This document shows, piece after piece, positions 8,286-18,121 of a stretch of DNA of 64,000 bases. Every line of letters begins with the position of its first letter. Within the stretch, counting starts at the first letter, position 1. The stretch covers positions 1,603,001 through 1,667,000 of the forward strand of contig NZ_CP073653.1 in NCBI RefSeq assembly GCF_018223745.1, read 5' to 3'. A program made the position numbers and the translations under genes. The stretch comes from Clostridium beijerinckii (GTDB lineage: Bacteria; Bacillota; Clostridia; Clostridiales; Clostridiaceae). Under the pieces are notes generated by a model. It saw only the letters and a list, made by a program, of their open reading frames with translations, was not told the DNA's origin and did not search any database.

Positions 8286-10025
8286 CTAGTAAATGTATGG
8301 AATATTGAATTCTATACAAGTTCCAATTCCTGTTTTGCTATATACTTTTAAGTCATATTCGCTTCCAAAATATAGTCTGAGTCTTTCGCTTATGTTATCT
8401 AGGCTTATACCATTAAAGCCTTTGTGAGTTGATTTTCTCTTACTAATTCCTACGCCATCATCGATAACTTTTATTTTTATAAAATCTTTTTGTGGCAATA
8501 TATCTATTTTTATAGTCCCAGCACAACCTTTAGGTACTATTCCATGATAAAGAGAATTTTCAATAAGTGGCTGAAGAATAAGTTTGGGCACTAAACAGTT
8601 ATTCAATTCTTCAGGAATATTACATACTAGTTTAACTATATCTCCATATCTATACTTCTGTATCTTCAGATAATTTTGAGTGCATGTAAGTTCATCTTTT
8701 AACGTTATAAGCTTTTTACTTGTTGATATGCTTTGTCTTAGCAGACCATTAAATGATTGAATAAGTTCTCTTATTTCATTTTGATTATTTTTTATAGCCA
8801 AATAGTTTATTGTATTTAGTGTATTATGTATAAAATGAGGATTTATTTGTGATTGCAGTAAATCCAGTTGGGTTTTCATGGATTCAACTTCAAGCTTTTT
8901 GTTTTCCTCTTCTTCCTTATAGATTTGTTCAATTAGATTTTTTATATTGTAAATCATTTTATTAAAACTAATTATAAGATACTTAAGTTCGTCTTCGGTT
9001 TTGGCTTCTAGTTTGTCTGGCCATTCTCCATTTTCAAACTTATTCATTGCTTTTGTAATATCATATATAGGATCTGTAATTTTCTTTGAAGTAAAGTGGC
9101 TGATAAAAAGTACAACTGCAATACTAAAAATACCAATACAATAAATTAACCATCGAATAGAATCAAGGTTTCTGGTTAAAGAGTCCAAAGATATTAATCC
9201 AATGACTCTCCATTCTGGATATGCTTCTATAACACTATTAAATTCCATATACTTTACGTTATTAACATTTACAGTATCATTATTAACTTTTTCAAGCATT
9301 ATATTGTCATAATCAATATTTCCTATTTTATAAATCAGATTACCATTTTTATCAACAATAAAAGTGCTATCAAAGACTCCATGGCAGTAATCATCTATGT
9401 TCATAAATAAATTCTTTTTCTTTATATTGATCATAAGGTAGCCGATAAGGGAGTAGTTTTCTTTATCCAAATACCTAGAAAAATAAGTTATAGTTGTTCT
9501 TTTTTCATAGTCGGCATTCTCATAATTAAATGGAAAAGTATTAGGAGAAGAAAATTTATTTGAATATCCACTTTCAATAAAGTTGTCCAATTCTTTATTT
9601 CCATAAATTAATTCATTATAAGGATATTGTGAATAAAGAGGATCCATTATTTTTTTATCTGTTGTCAAAGGAATTATAGAAATTATATAGTTACTCCATT
9701 TACAATATTCTGAAAGAGTATTAAAAAATTCTGCATTAGTTTCTGGAGTTGCAGAGTTATTTCTATTAACTTTAGACATATAATCATAAATATTTTTATC
9801 ATTTTCAATCATATAAGAATCATGTCTTATAGAATCTAAATTTTCATTAAGGATTTTAGAAATTACAGTTATTTTCTCAGTAGCAACGTTATTATATTGT
9901 TTAATTATTTCTTTAGAAAAAATAGAACTTATAGAGGACGTAACAGCTAAAGTTAATCCAAGTATTATAATTGAAAAATATATAGTTATTCGATTTCTTA
10001 TCTTTGTGATTTTTTTTACCTTCAT
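8286..10025 (-). CDS. membrane sensor histidine kinase, YesM/LytS-like
   Basis: This is the sensor of the two-component system, 579 residues. One membrane segment lies near residues 12-35, followed by a roughly 250-residue extracellular region of the Cache type, a second membrane segment near 288-310 (WLIYCIGIFSIAVVLFI), and a HAMP linker. The His_kinase domain has QINPHFIHNTLNTINYL, with the phospho-accepting histidine after NP. The ATPase domain shows LQPLIENSLYHG (N box), DDGVGI (G1) and GTCIEF (G2). The ATG is preceded by GGTGATGAT, a modest ribosome site. It is first in the leftward cluster and probably reads the state of the binding lipoprotein encoded two genes downstream (inference). 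Confidence 0.94.
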   Translation of the reverse strand: MKVKKITKIRNRITIYFSIIILGLTLAVTSSISSIFSKEIIKQYNNVATEKITVISKILNENLDSIRHDSYMIENDKNIYDYMSKVNRNNSATPETNAEFFNTLSEYCKWSNYIISIIPLTTDKKIMDPLYSQYPYNELIYGNKELDNFIESGYSNKFSSPNTFPFNYENADYEKRTTITYFSRYLDKENYSLIGYLMINIKKKNLFMNIDDYCHGVFDSTFIVDKNGNLIYKIGNIDYDNIMLEKVNNDTVNVNNVKYMEFNSVIEAYPEWRVIGLISLDSLTRNLDSIRWLIYCIGIFSIAVVLFISHFTSKKITDPIYDITKAMNKFENGEWPDKLEAKTEDELKYLIISFNKMIYNIKNLIEQIYKEEEENKKLEVESMKTQLDLLQSQINPHFIHNTLNTINYLAIKNNQNEIRELIQSFNGLLRQSISTSKKLITLKDELTCTQNYLKIQKYRYGDIVKLVCNIPEELNNCLVPKLILQPLIENSLYHGIVPKGCAGTIKIDILPQKDFIKIKVIDDGVGISKRKSTHKGFNGISLDNISERLRLYFGSEYDLKVYSKTGIGTCIEFNIPYIY

Positions 10026-10475
10026 TGATCATCACCATAGGAAATTATAGCACTAAGAGTATAGGAATTCTAGTGAAGGTATGTACTTAATAGTGGATTT
10101 AAATTTATGTACTGGATAATTATAAATTAAAGATGTGGTGTAGAATATATCTTAAATTAAAAATGATGAATATTTTTAATTGAGTGCTGTATAGAAATCG
10201 GAGTAAAGAAATGTTTATTATTTTTTAAAACCAACTATGAAAGAGGGCTATATAAAATTTATTTTTAATTAAGTTAATATTTTATAAGAAAAGTTAATAA
10301 ATGAGATTTTTATAATGGAACGATTTCAATATAATGTGATTAACGATTACAGAAAACAATAACATACTGTAGTTTACGGAAATATGAACAGTTTATATTT
10401 AGAGTACTTATTAAAATAAATTGTGGAATTCTATGTGAGATGTAAACGTTCGTAATTTTAAAGGAGGAAAAAAGC
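10026..10475. other. divergent regulatory region between kinase and symporter
   Basis: These 450 bases hold no ORF. They are very AT-rich and separate two divergent units, so promoters for both must lie here. TATAAT-like hexamers occur near 10315 and 10335 reading rightward, without a convincing -35. A CcpA-like site is at 10441-10454. I could not define the response-regulator binding repeats by eye. Confidence 0.5.
10441..10454 (+). promoter_or_regulatory. possible cre site (CcpA) in the symporter leader
   Basis: TGTAAACGTTCGTA matches 12 of 14 positions of the B. subtilis cre consensus TGWAANCGNTNWCA. It sits just before the ribosome site of the symporter, where a bound repressor would block transcription. 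The two mismatches are in the right half, so this is tentative. Confidence 0.35.
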
Positions 10476-12218
10476 ATGTTAACCGTTATTTCATTTTTAT
10501 TTTGCATCGTATTAGTAGCAACAATTACGTATCGTAAGCTAAAGGGGCAAAAAAATAATTCAAAAGATTCTTATTTCTTAGGTGGACGTAGTTTGACAGG
10601 TGGTGTGATAGGGGCATCTTTATTACTTACAAATTTAAGTGCATCTAATTTTGTAGGTATGAGTGCTCAAGCTTACTCAAGCAATATGAGTGTTATGGGC
10701 TGGGAAGTTGGCTCTGGTATTACTCTTGTAATTGTAGCTTTATTTTTACTTCCAAGATATTTAAAACAAGGGGTTACAACCGTGCCTGATTTTCTTGAAG
10801 AACGTTTCGATTCAGGTGTTAAAAAGATAGTTTCAATATTATTTTTATTAGGTTATGTTTCGAATCTACTTCCAATAACTCTTTATTCTGGTGCTATTGC
10901 ATTGGCTCAAATATTTAACGTGCAAGAAATGTTTGGTATAAGCTATACAGCTAGCATTTGGATTATGGTTTGGATTATCGGTATAATAGGATTTATTTAT
11001 GCTATACTTGGTGGATTAAAAGCAGTTGCAGTATCAGACACATTAAATGGTATAGGATTAGCTATTGGAGGATTAATAGTACCTATATTTGGAATAATAT
11101 ATTTTGGTCATGGAAGCTTTTCGACAGGATTATCAAATATATTAGTTAATCATTCAGATAAATTCAATGCTATAGGAACATCACAAGATCCTATACCTTT
11201 TGGAACTTTATTTACAGGAATGCTTTTAGTTAATCTTTATTATTGGGGAACTGATCAAGCAATCATTCAAAGAGCATTAGCAGCTAAAAATTTAGCAGAA
11301 GGGCAAAAGGGAATAATTTTTGCAGGACTTTTAAAAGTATTAACACCATTAATAGTTATAGTACCAGGAATAGTAGCTTTTCATATATATGGAGCAGGTG
11401 TTGAAAATCCAGACTTATTATATTCAAGACTAGTAAACGATGTATTACCAAAACCTTTAATTGGTTTCTTTGCAGCAGCTATGTTTGGATCAGTATTAAG
11501 TGTGTTTAATGGAGTGTTAAATAGTGCGTCAACCTTATTTGCATTAAATGTATATAGTCCTGTATTTGGAAAAGGAAAGTCTGATAAGGAAATAATATCA
11601 AAGGGTAAGATATTTGGACTTGTGTTAGCTATAATTTCAATGACTATAGCACCATTTATAATGTATGCACCACAAGGATTATTCCAATACTTGCAAACAG
11701 TAAATGGGTTCTTCAATGTGCCTATATTCACAATAGTTTTTATAGGATATGTAACAAAAAAGGTACCGGCTATAGCAGCAAAAATATCAATAATATTTTT
11801 TGTATTAACTTATGGAACACTTCAACTAATAATAAAACCAGAAATGCATTTCCTTCATCAATTAGGAATCTTATTTGTAATCACATGTATGATTATGCTA
11901 ATTATTGGTAAAATAAAACCAAGAGAAAAGGAATATGTGTTAAAAGACAATAAAGTAGTAGATATTAAGCCATGGAAATATCGTTATGAAGCTTGTGGAG
12001 TAGTATTATTCTTGATGGTATCAATGTATGTTGTTTGCTCAAAATTAGGATTTGCCAGTGGAAATGGAATAGGAATTAGAACATTGGTACCTATAGCTGT
12101 AATTGCAGTAGTAATGTATGGATTAGTGAAAGTAGTCAAGGCAAGAGGTCTAAGAAAGAAAGCGGGAGATAATGCAGAGTTAGTTTACAGAAATTCAGTA
12201 GAGAAATTGGATTTTTAA
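10476..12218 (+). CDS. sodium:solute symporter (SSS family, YidK/SglT-like)
   Basis: This is a membrane transporter that couples sodium entry to uptake of a sugar or related solute. The 580 residues contain about 13-14 hydrophobic segments. The SSS features are present: YFLGGRSLTGGVIGASLLLTN near residue 34 and the TTVPDFLEERF segment near 107. The sequence most resembles the YidK/SglT branch, which suggests a sugar, but the substrate cannot be read from it. The ATG has AAAGGAGG at ideal spacing. It is transcribed divergently from the kinase/regulator/binding-protein cluster and is the likely regulated transporter. A possible cre site lies in its leader. Confidence 0.93.
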   Translation: MLTVISFLFCIVLVATITYRKLKGQKNNSKDSYFLGGRSLTGGVIGASLLLTNLSASNFVGMSAQAYSSNMSVMGWEVGSGITLVIVALFLLPRYLKQGVTTVPDFLEERFDSGVKKIVSILFLLGYVSNLLPITLYSGAIALAQIFNVQEMFGISYTASIWIMVWIIGIIGFIYAILGGLKAVAVSDTLNGIGLAIGGLIVPIFGIIYFGHGSFSTGLSNILVNHSDKFNAIGTSQDPIPFGTLFTGMLLVNLYYWGTDQAIIQRALAAKNLAEGQKGIIFAGLLKVLTPLIVIVPGIVAFHIYGAGVENPDLLYSRLVNDVLPKPLIGFFAAAMFGSVLSVFNGVLNSASTLFALNVYSPVFGKGKSDKEIISKGKIFGLVLAIISMTIAPFIMYAPQGLFQYLQTVNGFFNVPIFTIVFIGYVTKKVPAIAAKISIIFFVLTYGTLQLIIKPEMHFLHQLGILFVITCMIMLIIGKIKPREKEYVLKDNKVVDIKPWKYRYEACGVVLFLMVSMYVVCSKLGFASGNGIGIRTLVPIAVIAVVMYGLVKVVKARGLRKKAGDNAELVYRNSVEKLDF

Positions 12219-12385
12219 CTAAAAAGTCATTAGGGATTTAGTATAGGTGAACATATTTAATCCTAATTATGTATAAGCAGAAATCATACTTAAATAATGA
12301 TTTAGTAAGTCGATAAAGTTAGTATTATTATATGAGTTTCTGCATAATATATTATACCCATATAATTTTAAACATCTCTTCAGAT

Positions 12386-12422
12386 AAAATCTCCCACCTT
12401 ATTTATTTAAGGGGGAGATTTT
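12386..12422 (+). terminator. rho-independent terminator of the symporter
   Basis: AAAATCTCCC and GGGAGATTTT arms, extended by CCTTA/TAAGG with one bulge, form a stable stem ending in TTTT. Confidence 0.75.
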
Positions 12423-12575
12423 AGACTTTTCATTAACACTTTATTTAGAACAATAAATGTTGCGAATTAAATGATTAATGTTCTCATATAATATTAACAT
12501 CCTTTTAATATTTATTTTCTTTTAACATTGCTTAGCTCCTTTATGGGAGATTTGTATTTATTATAATAAAAGCAC

Positions 12576-12608
12576 AAAAGCTAGAAAGTTAAGTACTTTC
12601 TAGCTTTT
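12576..12608. terminator. symmetrical hairpin, probable terminator
   Basis: A 14-bp perfect stem (AAAAGCTAGAAAGT with ACTTTCTAGCTTTT) and 5-base loop has A and T runs at the two ends, so it can act in both directions. It is the likely end of the leftward gene at 12720. Confidence 0.7.
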
Positions 12609-12719
12609 ATATATGTTGCAATAATAAACTTACATTTAAAATTCTAATAATCCAAGTGCTTAATTTAAATAATAATGTAGGAATTAAATTGTAGTATATA
12701 TACATTCTAAAATATTAAA

Positions 12720-13349
12720 TTATTTACGTCTTATAAATATAAACAAATCATACTTTTTTGAAAGTATGGAGTATGAAAGAAAGCTAATAACACCAGTTAC
12801 TAATGTTAATACTAAACTATCAAGAAATGGAAAGGTGACAGCTAAAGAAGGAATTTTAGTCTTTAGAAAAGACATAATCATAAATGGAATTAACACAATT
12901 CCAAAGATTAATAAGGAGCGAAGCTTAGAACTGGATGTTTCCTTATGTCTTAAAATAGTATTTGAGATGAAATACCCTATAGATATTAGAATACAAGTAA
13001 TTAAGGTGCTCATTAATACTCCCTTTTCAAATAAAACATCTAGTAAAGTAAAGAAAAAAACTAGTATTGAAAAAGTAAATATGCCTTCAAGTACTTGTTG
13101 AATAGCAGACACTGAAGAATTATACTCATAAATTAACTTATTACAAAACTTATCCAGATCTTTGTTGCATTCTAATTTTTTTGTTGGAACCTTTTGATTT
13201 TGAGCTGTAAGTACAATATCAAAAATTTGTTTTTCTATATTTCTTGGTAATAAAAGGCTAAAGTTATGTTGCATCAAACATGCTTGTATAGCATGATAGG
13301 TCTCTAAGTAGTTATTTTTTAATAAAGATATATTAGGTCTACTTTGCAT
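12720..13349 (-). CDS. hypothetical membrane protein
   Basis: This is a 209-residue protein I do not recognise with confidence. The first 90 residues are soluble and predicted helical, and the rest holds four or more hydrophobic segments (ILVFFFTLLDVLF, LITCILISIGYFI, LRSLLIFGIVLIPFMIMSF, LVLTLVTGVISFLSYSIL). The soluble-head plus four-helix plan resembles DUF1129-type proteins often paired with PadR regulators, but no PadR gene is adjacent. The ATG follows GAGGGGGA. Single-gene unit. Confidence 0.7.
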   Translation of the reverse strand: MQSRPNISLLKNNYLETYHAIQACLMQHNFSLLLPRNIEKQIFDIVLTAQNQKVPTKKLECNKDLDKFCNKLIYEYNSSVSAIQQVLEGIFTFSILVFFFTLLDVLFEKGVLMSTLITCILISIGYFISNTILRHKETSSSKLRSLLIFGIVLIPFMIMSFLKTKIPSLAVTFPFLDSLVLTLVTGVISFLSYSILSKKYDLFIFIRRK

Positions 13350-13615
13350 GTTATCCCCCTCTTAAAAACTAATGATTTTAATTTTGTATACATTTATTTC
13401 CATAGTCAATCATTTTTATGTATTAAAATCACGGCAATTACACCTTCTACCATTTTAGCAGAGGGAAGTTAATAAGTAAATAAGTTGAAGTAATGCAAAA
13501 TTGTGAACAAATATTTTAAGTCATTGTATGTAATTGGCTTATAATATATAATTTATAGTATATTTATGCAGGAGTTAAAAATATAAATAAAACAATAAAG
13601 GTTGGTTGTGTTTAT

Positions 13616-15709
13616 ATGGAATTAAAAAGATTTAATCAAAAGGATATAATTTTTGCCTTAGATATAGGAACTAGGTCAATTATAGGTACAGTAGGAATAG
13701 TAAAAGATAAGAAGTTCCAAGTTGTATGCGAGAAATATTTAGAGCATGAAGAAAGAGCCATGGTGGATGGGCAAATACACGATATTAATTTAGTGGCGTC
13801 TGTTGTTCAAAAAGTTAAGAATTATCTCGAAGATGAACTTGAAATACAGCTAAATGAAGTATCTATTGCGGCGGCAGGTAGGTTTTTAAGAACTATTGAT
13901 GTAAGAGCAGATATTGAGCTTAATGATGATGAAGAAGTTAATAAAGAAATCATAAGAAGTCTTGAATTGAGTGCTGTAAAAAAGGCAGAGGAGCAGATAG
14001 CTTCTACAACTGAAGGAAAACTATATTGTGTTGGATATTCAGTTAGAAATTTCTACTTAAATGGATTTTTAATATCTAATTTATTAGGGCATAAGGGAGA
14101 AAATATAGGTGCAGAAGTTATAGCAACTTTTTTACCTAGGTCTGTAATTGATTCACTTTATGCAGTAATGAATAGGGTTAATTTAAAGGTTGTAAATTTG
14201 ACTTTAGAGCCTATAGCTGCTATGGAAGCTGCTATACCTAAAAATTTAAGACTGCTTAATATCGCGCTTGTAGATATAGGAGCTGGAACTTCGGATATAG
14301 CCATAAGTTCTAAAGAAAGTATATCTGCATATGGAATGGTTCCAATGGCTGGAGATGAGATCACAGAAACTATTGTTCAAGAATATTTAGTAGACTTTAA
14401 TACTGCTGAAAATATAAAAAGATCTATAGTGAAAGAAGAAGAAATAAAATATATTGATGTTCTGGGTATGGAAAATATAATATCATCAGAAAGTGTATAC
14501 AAACTAATTGATTCTATTGTTATTAAGACTGGAGAAGAAATATCTAAAAAGATTTTAGAATTAAATGGGGGCAAGGCTCCAAGTGCTGTATTTTTAGTAG
14601 GAGGTGGAGCTCATACACCCGGAATTTTAGAGGCTATTGCTGATAAATTAAAATTACCACCTCAAAGAATAGCTATTAAAGATAGGCAGGCAGTGATAGA
14701 GTGTGTTTCAGATAATGATATGGGATCATCAGGTGTAACTGTTCTAGGAATAGCTTTAACAGCAATACGTAGTATGGGAAATGATTTTATTGATGTTATT
14801 TTAAATAATGATCCAATTAGTTTATTTAACTCCCATAAACATACTATAATGGATGTATTGCTTCAGGCAGGAATAAATCCATCGCTACTTATAAGTAAAA
14901 ATGGTAAAAGTGTCAGGTTTAACTATAATGGATGTAAAAGAATTGTTTTTGGTGAATATGGAACTAATGCAAAGATCAGAATAAATGGAGAGGAAGCAAC
15001 TCTTGAAACAGAAGTTAAAGCAAATGACAATATAATACTAGAATACGCACAGAATGGAAAAGATGCATCACCTAAATTATCAGAAAATATAAGAAACATA
15101 AATTCAGTTTCTATTTATTTAGATGATAATATTATGAATATAGAACCTGTAACGCTTGTTAATGAGAAAAGAGAAGAGTTAGATTATATAATAAAAAATG
15201 GTGATGAAATAAGAGTATTCTTACCATGTAAAGTTGATGAATTTAAGAAGTATATATTAAAAGAAGAAGTAATATTACTAAAAGGTGGAGAATACTTGGA
15301 AGATAATTATGAAATTTCAGAAGGTGATCATATCGTAATTAAAGCAATGGATTCATATATAGGAAGTGAAGATGCTGCTAAGGTAAATCATAAGGAAGAT
15401 TATGTAGATGTGATAGAAAGCGAAAATATAGAAGGTTGCAATGAAGATAGTGAAAATATTAATTCAGATAAAATCGAAATAGCAATTGGTAGAGAAGAGT
15501 TTAGAAATATAACAGTTAATATCAATGGAGAAAATATAGTATTGAAAGGAAAAGTTCAATATCTAATAGTAGATATATTTGAATATATAGATTTTGACTT
15601 AACAGTTCCAAAAGGAATAATTAACTTGAATTTAAACGGGGAAAAGGCACCATACACAGCAAATATAAAAGATGGAGATATAATAGAAGTTTTTTGGAGT
15701 GATAATTAA
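13616..15709 (+). CDS. FtsA-like actin-family ATPase with long C-terminal extension
   Basis: The N-terminal 390 residues are an FtsA/MreB/Hsp70-type ATPase: phosphate-1 motif ALDIGTRSIIGTVG near 14, phosphate-2 motif LVDIGAGTSDIAI near 220, and the adenosine motif FLVGGGAHTPG near 327. The FtsA 1C-like subdomain is present between them. FtsA is normally about 420 residues; this protein has some 300 extra, which look like two or three beta-rich ubiquitin/SLBB-like units separated by a glutamate- and asparagine-rich linker near 590-620. The FtsA membrane-targeting helix is not at the end, so this is probably a paralog and not the division FtsA. The ribosome site (AAAGGTTGG) is rather distant. 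No ftsZ is adjacent. The role is unknown; cytoskeletal or envelope functions are possible. Confidence 0.85.
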   Translation: MELKRFNQKDIIFALDIGTRSIIGTVGIVKDKKFQVVCEKYLEHEERAMVDGQIHDINLVASVVQKVKNYLEDELEIQLNEVSIAAAGRFLRTIDVRADIELNDDEEVNKEIIRSLELSAVKKAEEQIASTTEGKLYCVGYSVRNFYLNGFLISNLLGHKGENIGAEVIATFLPRSVIDSLYAVMNRVNLKVVNLTLEPIAAMEAAIPKNLRLLNIALVDIGAGTSDIAISSKESISAYGMVPMAGDEITETIVQEYLVDFNTAENIKRSIVKEEEIKYIDVLGMENIISSESVYKLIDSIVIKTGEEISKKILELNGGKAPSAVFLVGGGAHTPGILEAIADKLKLPPQRIAIKDRQAVIECVSDNDMGSSGVTVLGIALTAIRSMGNDFIDVILNNDPISLFNSHKHTIMDVLLQAGINPSLLISKNGKSVRFNYNGCKRIVFGEYGTNAKIRINGEEATLETEVKANDNIILEYAQNGKDASPKLSENIRNINSVSIYLDDNIMNIEPVTLVNEKREELDYIIKNGDEIRVFLPCKVDEFKKYILKEEVILLKGGEYLEDNYEISEGDHIVIKAMDSYIGSEDAAKVNHKEDYVDVIESENIEGCNEDSENINSDKIEIAIGREEFRNITVNINGENIVLKGKVQYLIVDIFEYIDFDLTVPKGIINLNLNGEKAPYTANIKDGDIIEVFWSDN

Positions 15710-15862
15710 AGTTTATTATTTCTTAGAGCTAATATCTTGAATTTAGGCATATTCAAAATTAAAATAAGTCCATATACGAATTTATTTTGTACAATTGGCA
15801 TATTGTCTTCTTTAAATATGCTTAAAAATCTAATTATTATTAAATATGGAGGGATTAGAGAA

Positions 15863-17044
15863 ATGATAGATTTTAAAAAAGAAGCTAATCTTATAAAAGA
15901 TGAACTTATAAAAATAAGAAGGGATTTACATGAACATCCAGAACTTGGATTTGAAGAGGTTAGGACATCTAAAGTAATCAAGGATTTTTTAGAATCTAAT
16001 AATATTCCTTATATTCAAGTAGCCAAAACAGGCGTATGTGGAATTATAAAAGGTACAAAAGAAGGAAATAATAAAACTATAGCCTTAAGAGGAGATATTG
16101 ATGCGCTTCCTATTAAGGATATGAAAACTTGCGAATTTAAATCAAAAATTGATGGAAGAATGCACGCTTGCGGACATGATGCTCATACAACAATACTTAT
16201 GGGAGCAGCAAAGTTATTAAACGATAATAAAGATAAGTTTTCCGGTACAGTAAAGTTATTATTTGAACCTGCTGAAGAAACTACTGGTGGAGCTACGCCT
16301 ATGATAAACGAGGGAGTTTTAGATAATCCAAGAGTTGATTGTGTTATTGGGCTTCACGTTGATGAGGAAACAAAATGTGGCACTATAAAAATAAAAAAAG
16401 GTGTAGTTAATGCAGCTTCAAATCCGTTTAGTATAAAGATAACAGGTCAAGGCGGTCATGGAGCATCACCTCATACTACTGTTGATCCTATTGTTATTGC
16501 CAGTCACATTGTAGTAGCACTTCAAACAATAGTAAGCAGAGAAATATCACCAGTTAATCCGATTGTTATAACTGTTGGTACATTACATGCAGGAACTGCT
16601 CAGAATATTATTCCAGGAGAAGCTACTTTAAGTGGGATGATTAGAACAATGACAAAAGAAGATAGAGCATTTGCAATAAAAAGATTAAATGAAATTGTAA
16701 ATGGGATTGCAGTTATGTCAAGAGCTAAAGCAGAAGTGAAAATAGAAGAAAGTTATCCTTGCTTATATAATGATGATGAGTTTGTAGATTTAATAAGTGA
16801 TAGCGCAAATGAAATTTTAGGAAAAGAAAATGTTTTAGAACAAAAAGCGCCTAAAATGGGAGTTGAAAGTTTTGCTTATTTTGCAAATGAAAGACCAAGT
16901 GCATTTTATTTTTTAGGTTCAGGAAATAAAGAAAAGAATACTACTGAGCCAGCACATAGTAATTTGTTTAATATAGATGAGGATTGTCTTCCAATTGGAG
17001 TTTCTATTCAAGCTTTGGCAGCATTTAATTATTTAACAAAGTAA
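15863..17044 (+). CDS. M20-family amidohydrolase (N-acyl-amino-acid or hippurate hydrolase type)
   Basis: This is a cytoplasmic zinc amidohydrolase cleaving N-acyl groups from amino acids or similar amides. The 393-residue length is typical. Motifs in order: LHEHPELGFEE near 20, RGDIDALPI, MHACGHDAHT near 97 with metal-binding cysteine and histidines, EPAEETTGGA near 132 with catalytic glutamate, and GQGGHGASPH in the dimerisation domain. The C-terminal histidine of the metal site is in PAHSNLF. The frame stays open upstream, but the ATG at 15863 has TGGAGGG at good spacing and matches the family start. The substrate cannot be assigned. Confidence 0.93.
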   Translation: MIDFKKEANLIKDELIKIRRDLHEHPELGFEEVRTSKVIKDFLESNNIPYIQVAKTGVCGIIKGTKEGNNKTIALRGDIDALPIKDMKTCEFKSKIDGRMHACGHDAHTTILMGAAKLLNDNKDKFSGTVKLLFEPAEETTGGATPMINEGVLDNPRVDCVIGLHVDEETKCGTIKIKKGVVNAASNPFSIKITGQGGHGASPHTTVDPIVIASHIVVALQTIVSREISPVNPIVITVGTLHAGTAQNIIPGEATLSGMIRTMTKEDRAFAIKRLNEIVNGIAVMSRAKAEVKIEESYPCLYNDDEFVDLISDSANEILGKENVLEQKAPKMGVESFAYFANERPSAFYFLGSGNKEKNTTEPAHSNLFNIDEDCLPIGVSIQALAAFNYLTK

Positions 17045-17137
17045 TAGTATTATTTTGCGATTTTATGTAAAATAAATTGACAATATGTTTAAAAAACTAG
17101 ATAATGCTAAGGGTAATAAATTTAGGAGTGATTATAT

Positions 17138-18112
17138 TTGAAAATAGAAATAGGTCCAAACGAGGCAGGTCAGAGATTAGATAAATTTTTAAGAAAATTA
17201 TTAAAAGATGTGCCATTAAGCGCAATTTTTAAAGCTTTAAGAAAAAAAGATATAAGGGTTAATGGGACAAAACAAAATGAGAAATACTTCTTACAAGAAG
17301 GCGATGTAGTAGAAATAAAATACATACAAAGTAACAAAGAAGATAAAAAAGAAAAGTTTATTAAAGTTGATCCTAAAAGAATCAAGATTGCATATGAAGA
17401 TGAAAATGTAGTAGTAATTGAAAAATGGCCAGATGTATTGGTTCATTCAGATAGCAATAATAGTGAAGAACCTACTCTTACAGATTATGTTCTTTCTTAT
17501 TTAAATGATAAGGGTGATTATATTCCAGAAAACGAAATAACATTTACACCAGCAGCATGCAATAGATTAGATAGAAATACTTCAGGAATGGTCATGTTCG
17601 GAAAGACTTTCGAAGGTTTAAAAGCCATAAATGAAGCTATTAGAGAAGACGAAATAAGAAAATATTATTACGCTTTAGCAAAAGGAAAAATAAGAGCTGG
17701 ACTTTATGAGGCGTACATATTAAAGAATCCTGAAACTAACACATCTAAGATATACGACACTGAGGTTAAGAACTCAAAAAAAATATCAATGGAAATAAGT
17801 ATAGTGGAAAGCAATGGTGCATATTCACTTTTAGAAATACACTTAATTACAGGAAGAAGTCATCAAATTAGAGCACATTTAGCACATTTAGGAAACCCTA
17901 TAATTGGAGATAATAAATATGGAGATAAGAAATTAAATTCATTTTTTGAAAGTAAATATGGTCTAAATTTTCAGTATTTATATGCTTATAAGTTGAATTT
18001 TAGAAAAATTAATGGAAAGTTAGAATATCTAAAAAACAAGACTATAGCATCGGCATTACCTCCAATATTAAAAAAAATAAAGCAAGATGTATTTAAGTTC
18101 TCACTTAGATAG
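17138..18112 (+). CDS. RluA-family 23S rRNA pseudouridine synthase
   Basis: The enzyme converts uridines to pseudouridine in structured RNA. An S4 RNA-binding domain (residues 1-60, GQRLDKFLRKLL) is followed by the RluA catalytic domain, with the catalytic aspartate in NRLDRNTSGM near residue 145 and the RSHQIRAHLAHLG motif near 246. The 324 residues fit RluC/RluD-like enzymes; which one is unclear. The start is TTG with AGGAGTG upstream. It ends nine bases before the flippase gene, so the two are likely cotranscribed. Confidence 0.93.
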   Translation: MKIEIGPNEAGQRLDKFLRKLLKDVPLSAIFKALRKKDIRVNGTKQNEKYFLQEGDVVEIKYIQSNKEDKKEKFIKVDPKRIKIAYEDENVVVIEKWPDVLVHSDSNNSEEPTLTDYVLSYLNDKGDYIPENEITFTPAACNRLDRNTSGMVMFGKTFEGLKAINEAIREDEIRKYYYALAKGKIRAGLYEAYILKNPETNTSKIYDTEVKNSKKISMEISIVESNGAYSLLEIHLITGRSHQIRAHLAHLGNPIIGDNKYGDKKLNSFFESKYGLNFQYLYAYKLNFRKINGKLEYLKNKTIASALPPILKKIKQDVFKFSLR

Positions 18113-18121
18113 GAGGTAATT

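Larger units (their letters stand above)
12219..12719. other. intergenic region with two hairpins
   Basis: This 500-bp stretch has no ORF. Besides the hairpins at 12386-12422 and 12576-12608 it carries a looser inverted repeat (GCAGAAAtCAT near 12280 with ATGaGTTTCTGC near 12335). Nothing else was seen. Confidence 0.5.

Noticed and set aside
12766..13101. 111-residue rightward ORF
   Set aside because: Fully antisense to the membrane-protein gene at 12720-13349, with no ribosome site; a shadow frame.
15737..15862. N-terminal extension of the M20 amidohydrolase
   Set aside because: The extra 42 residues precede a good ribosome site and a start matching the family, so the gene starts at 15863.
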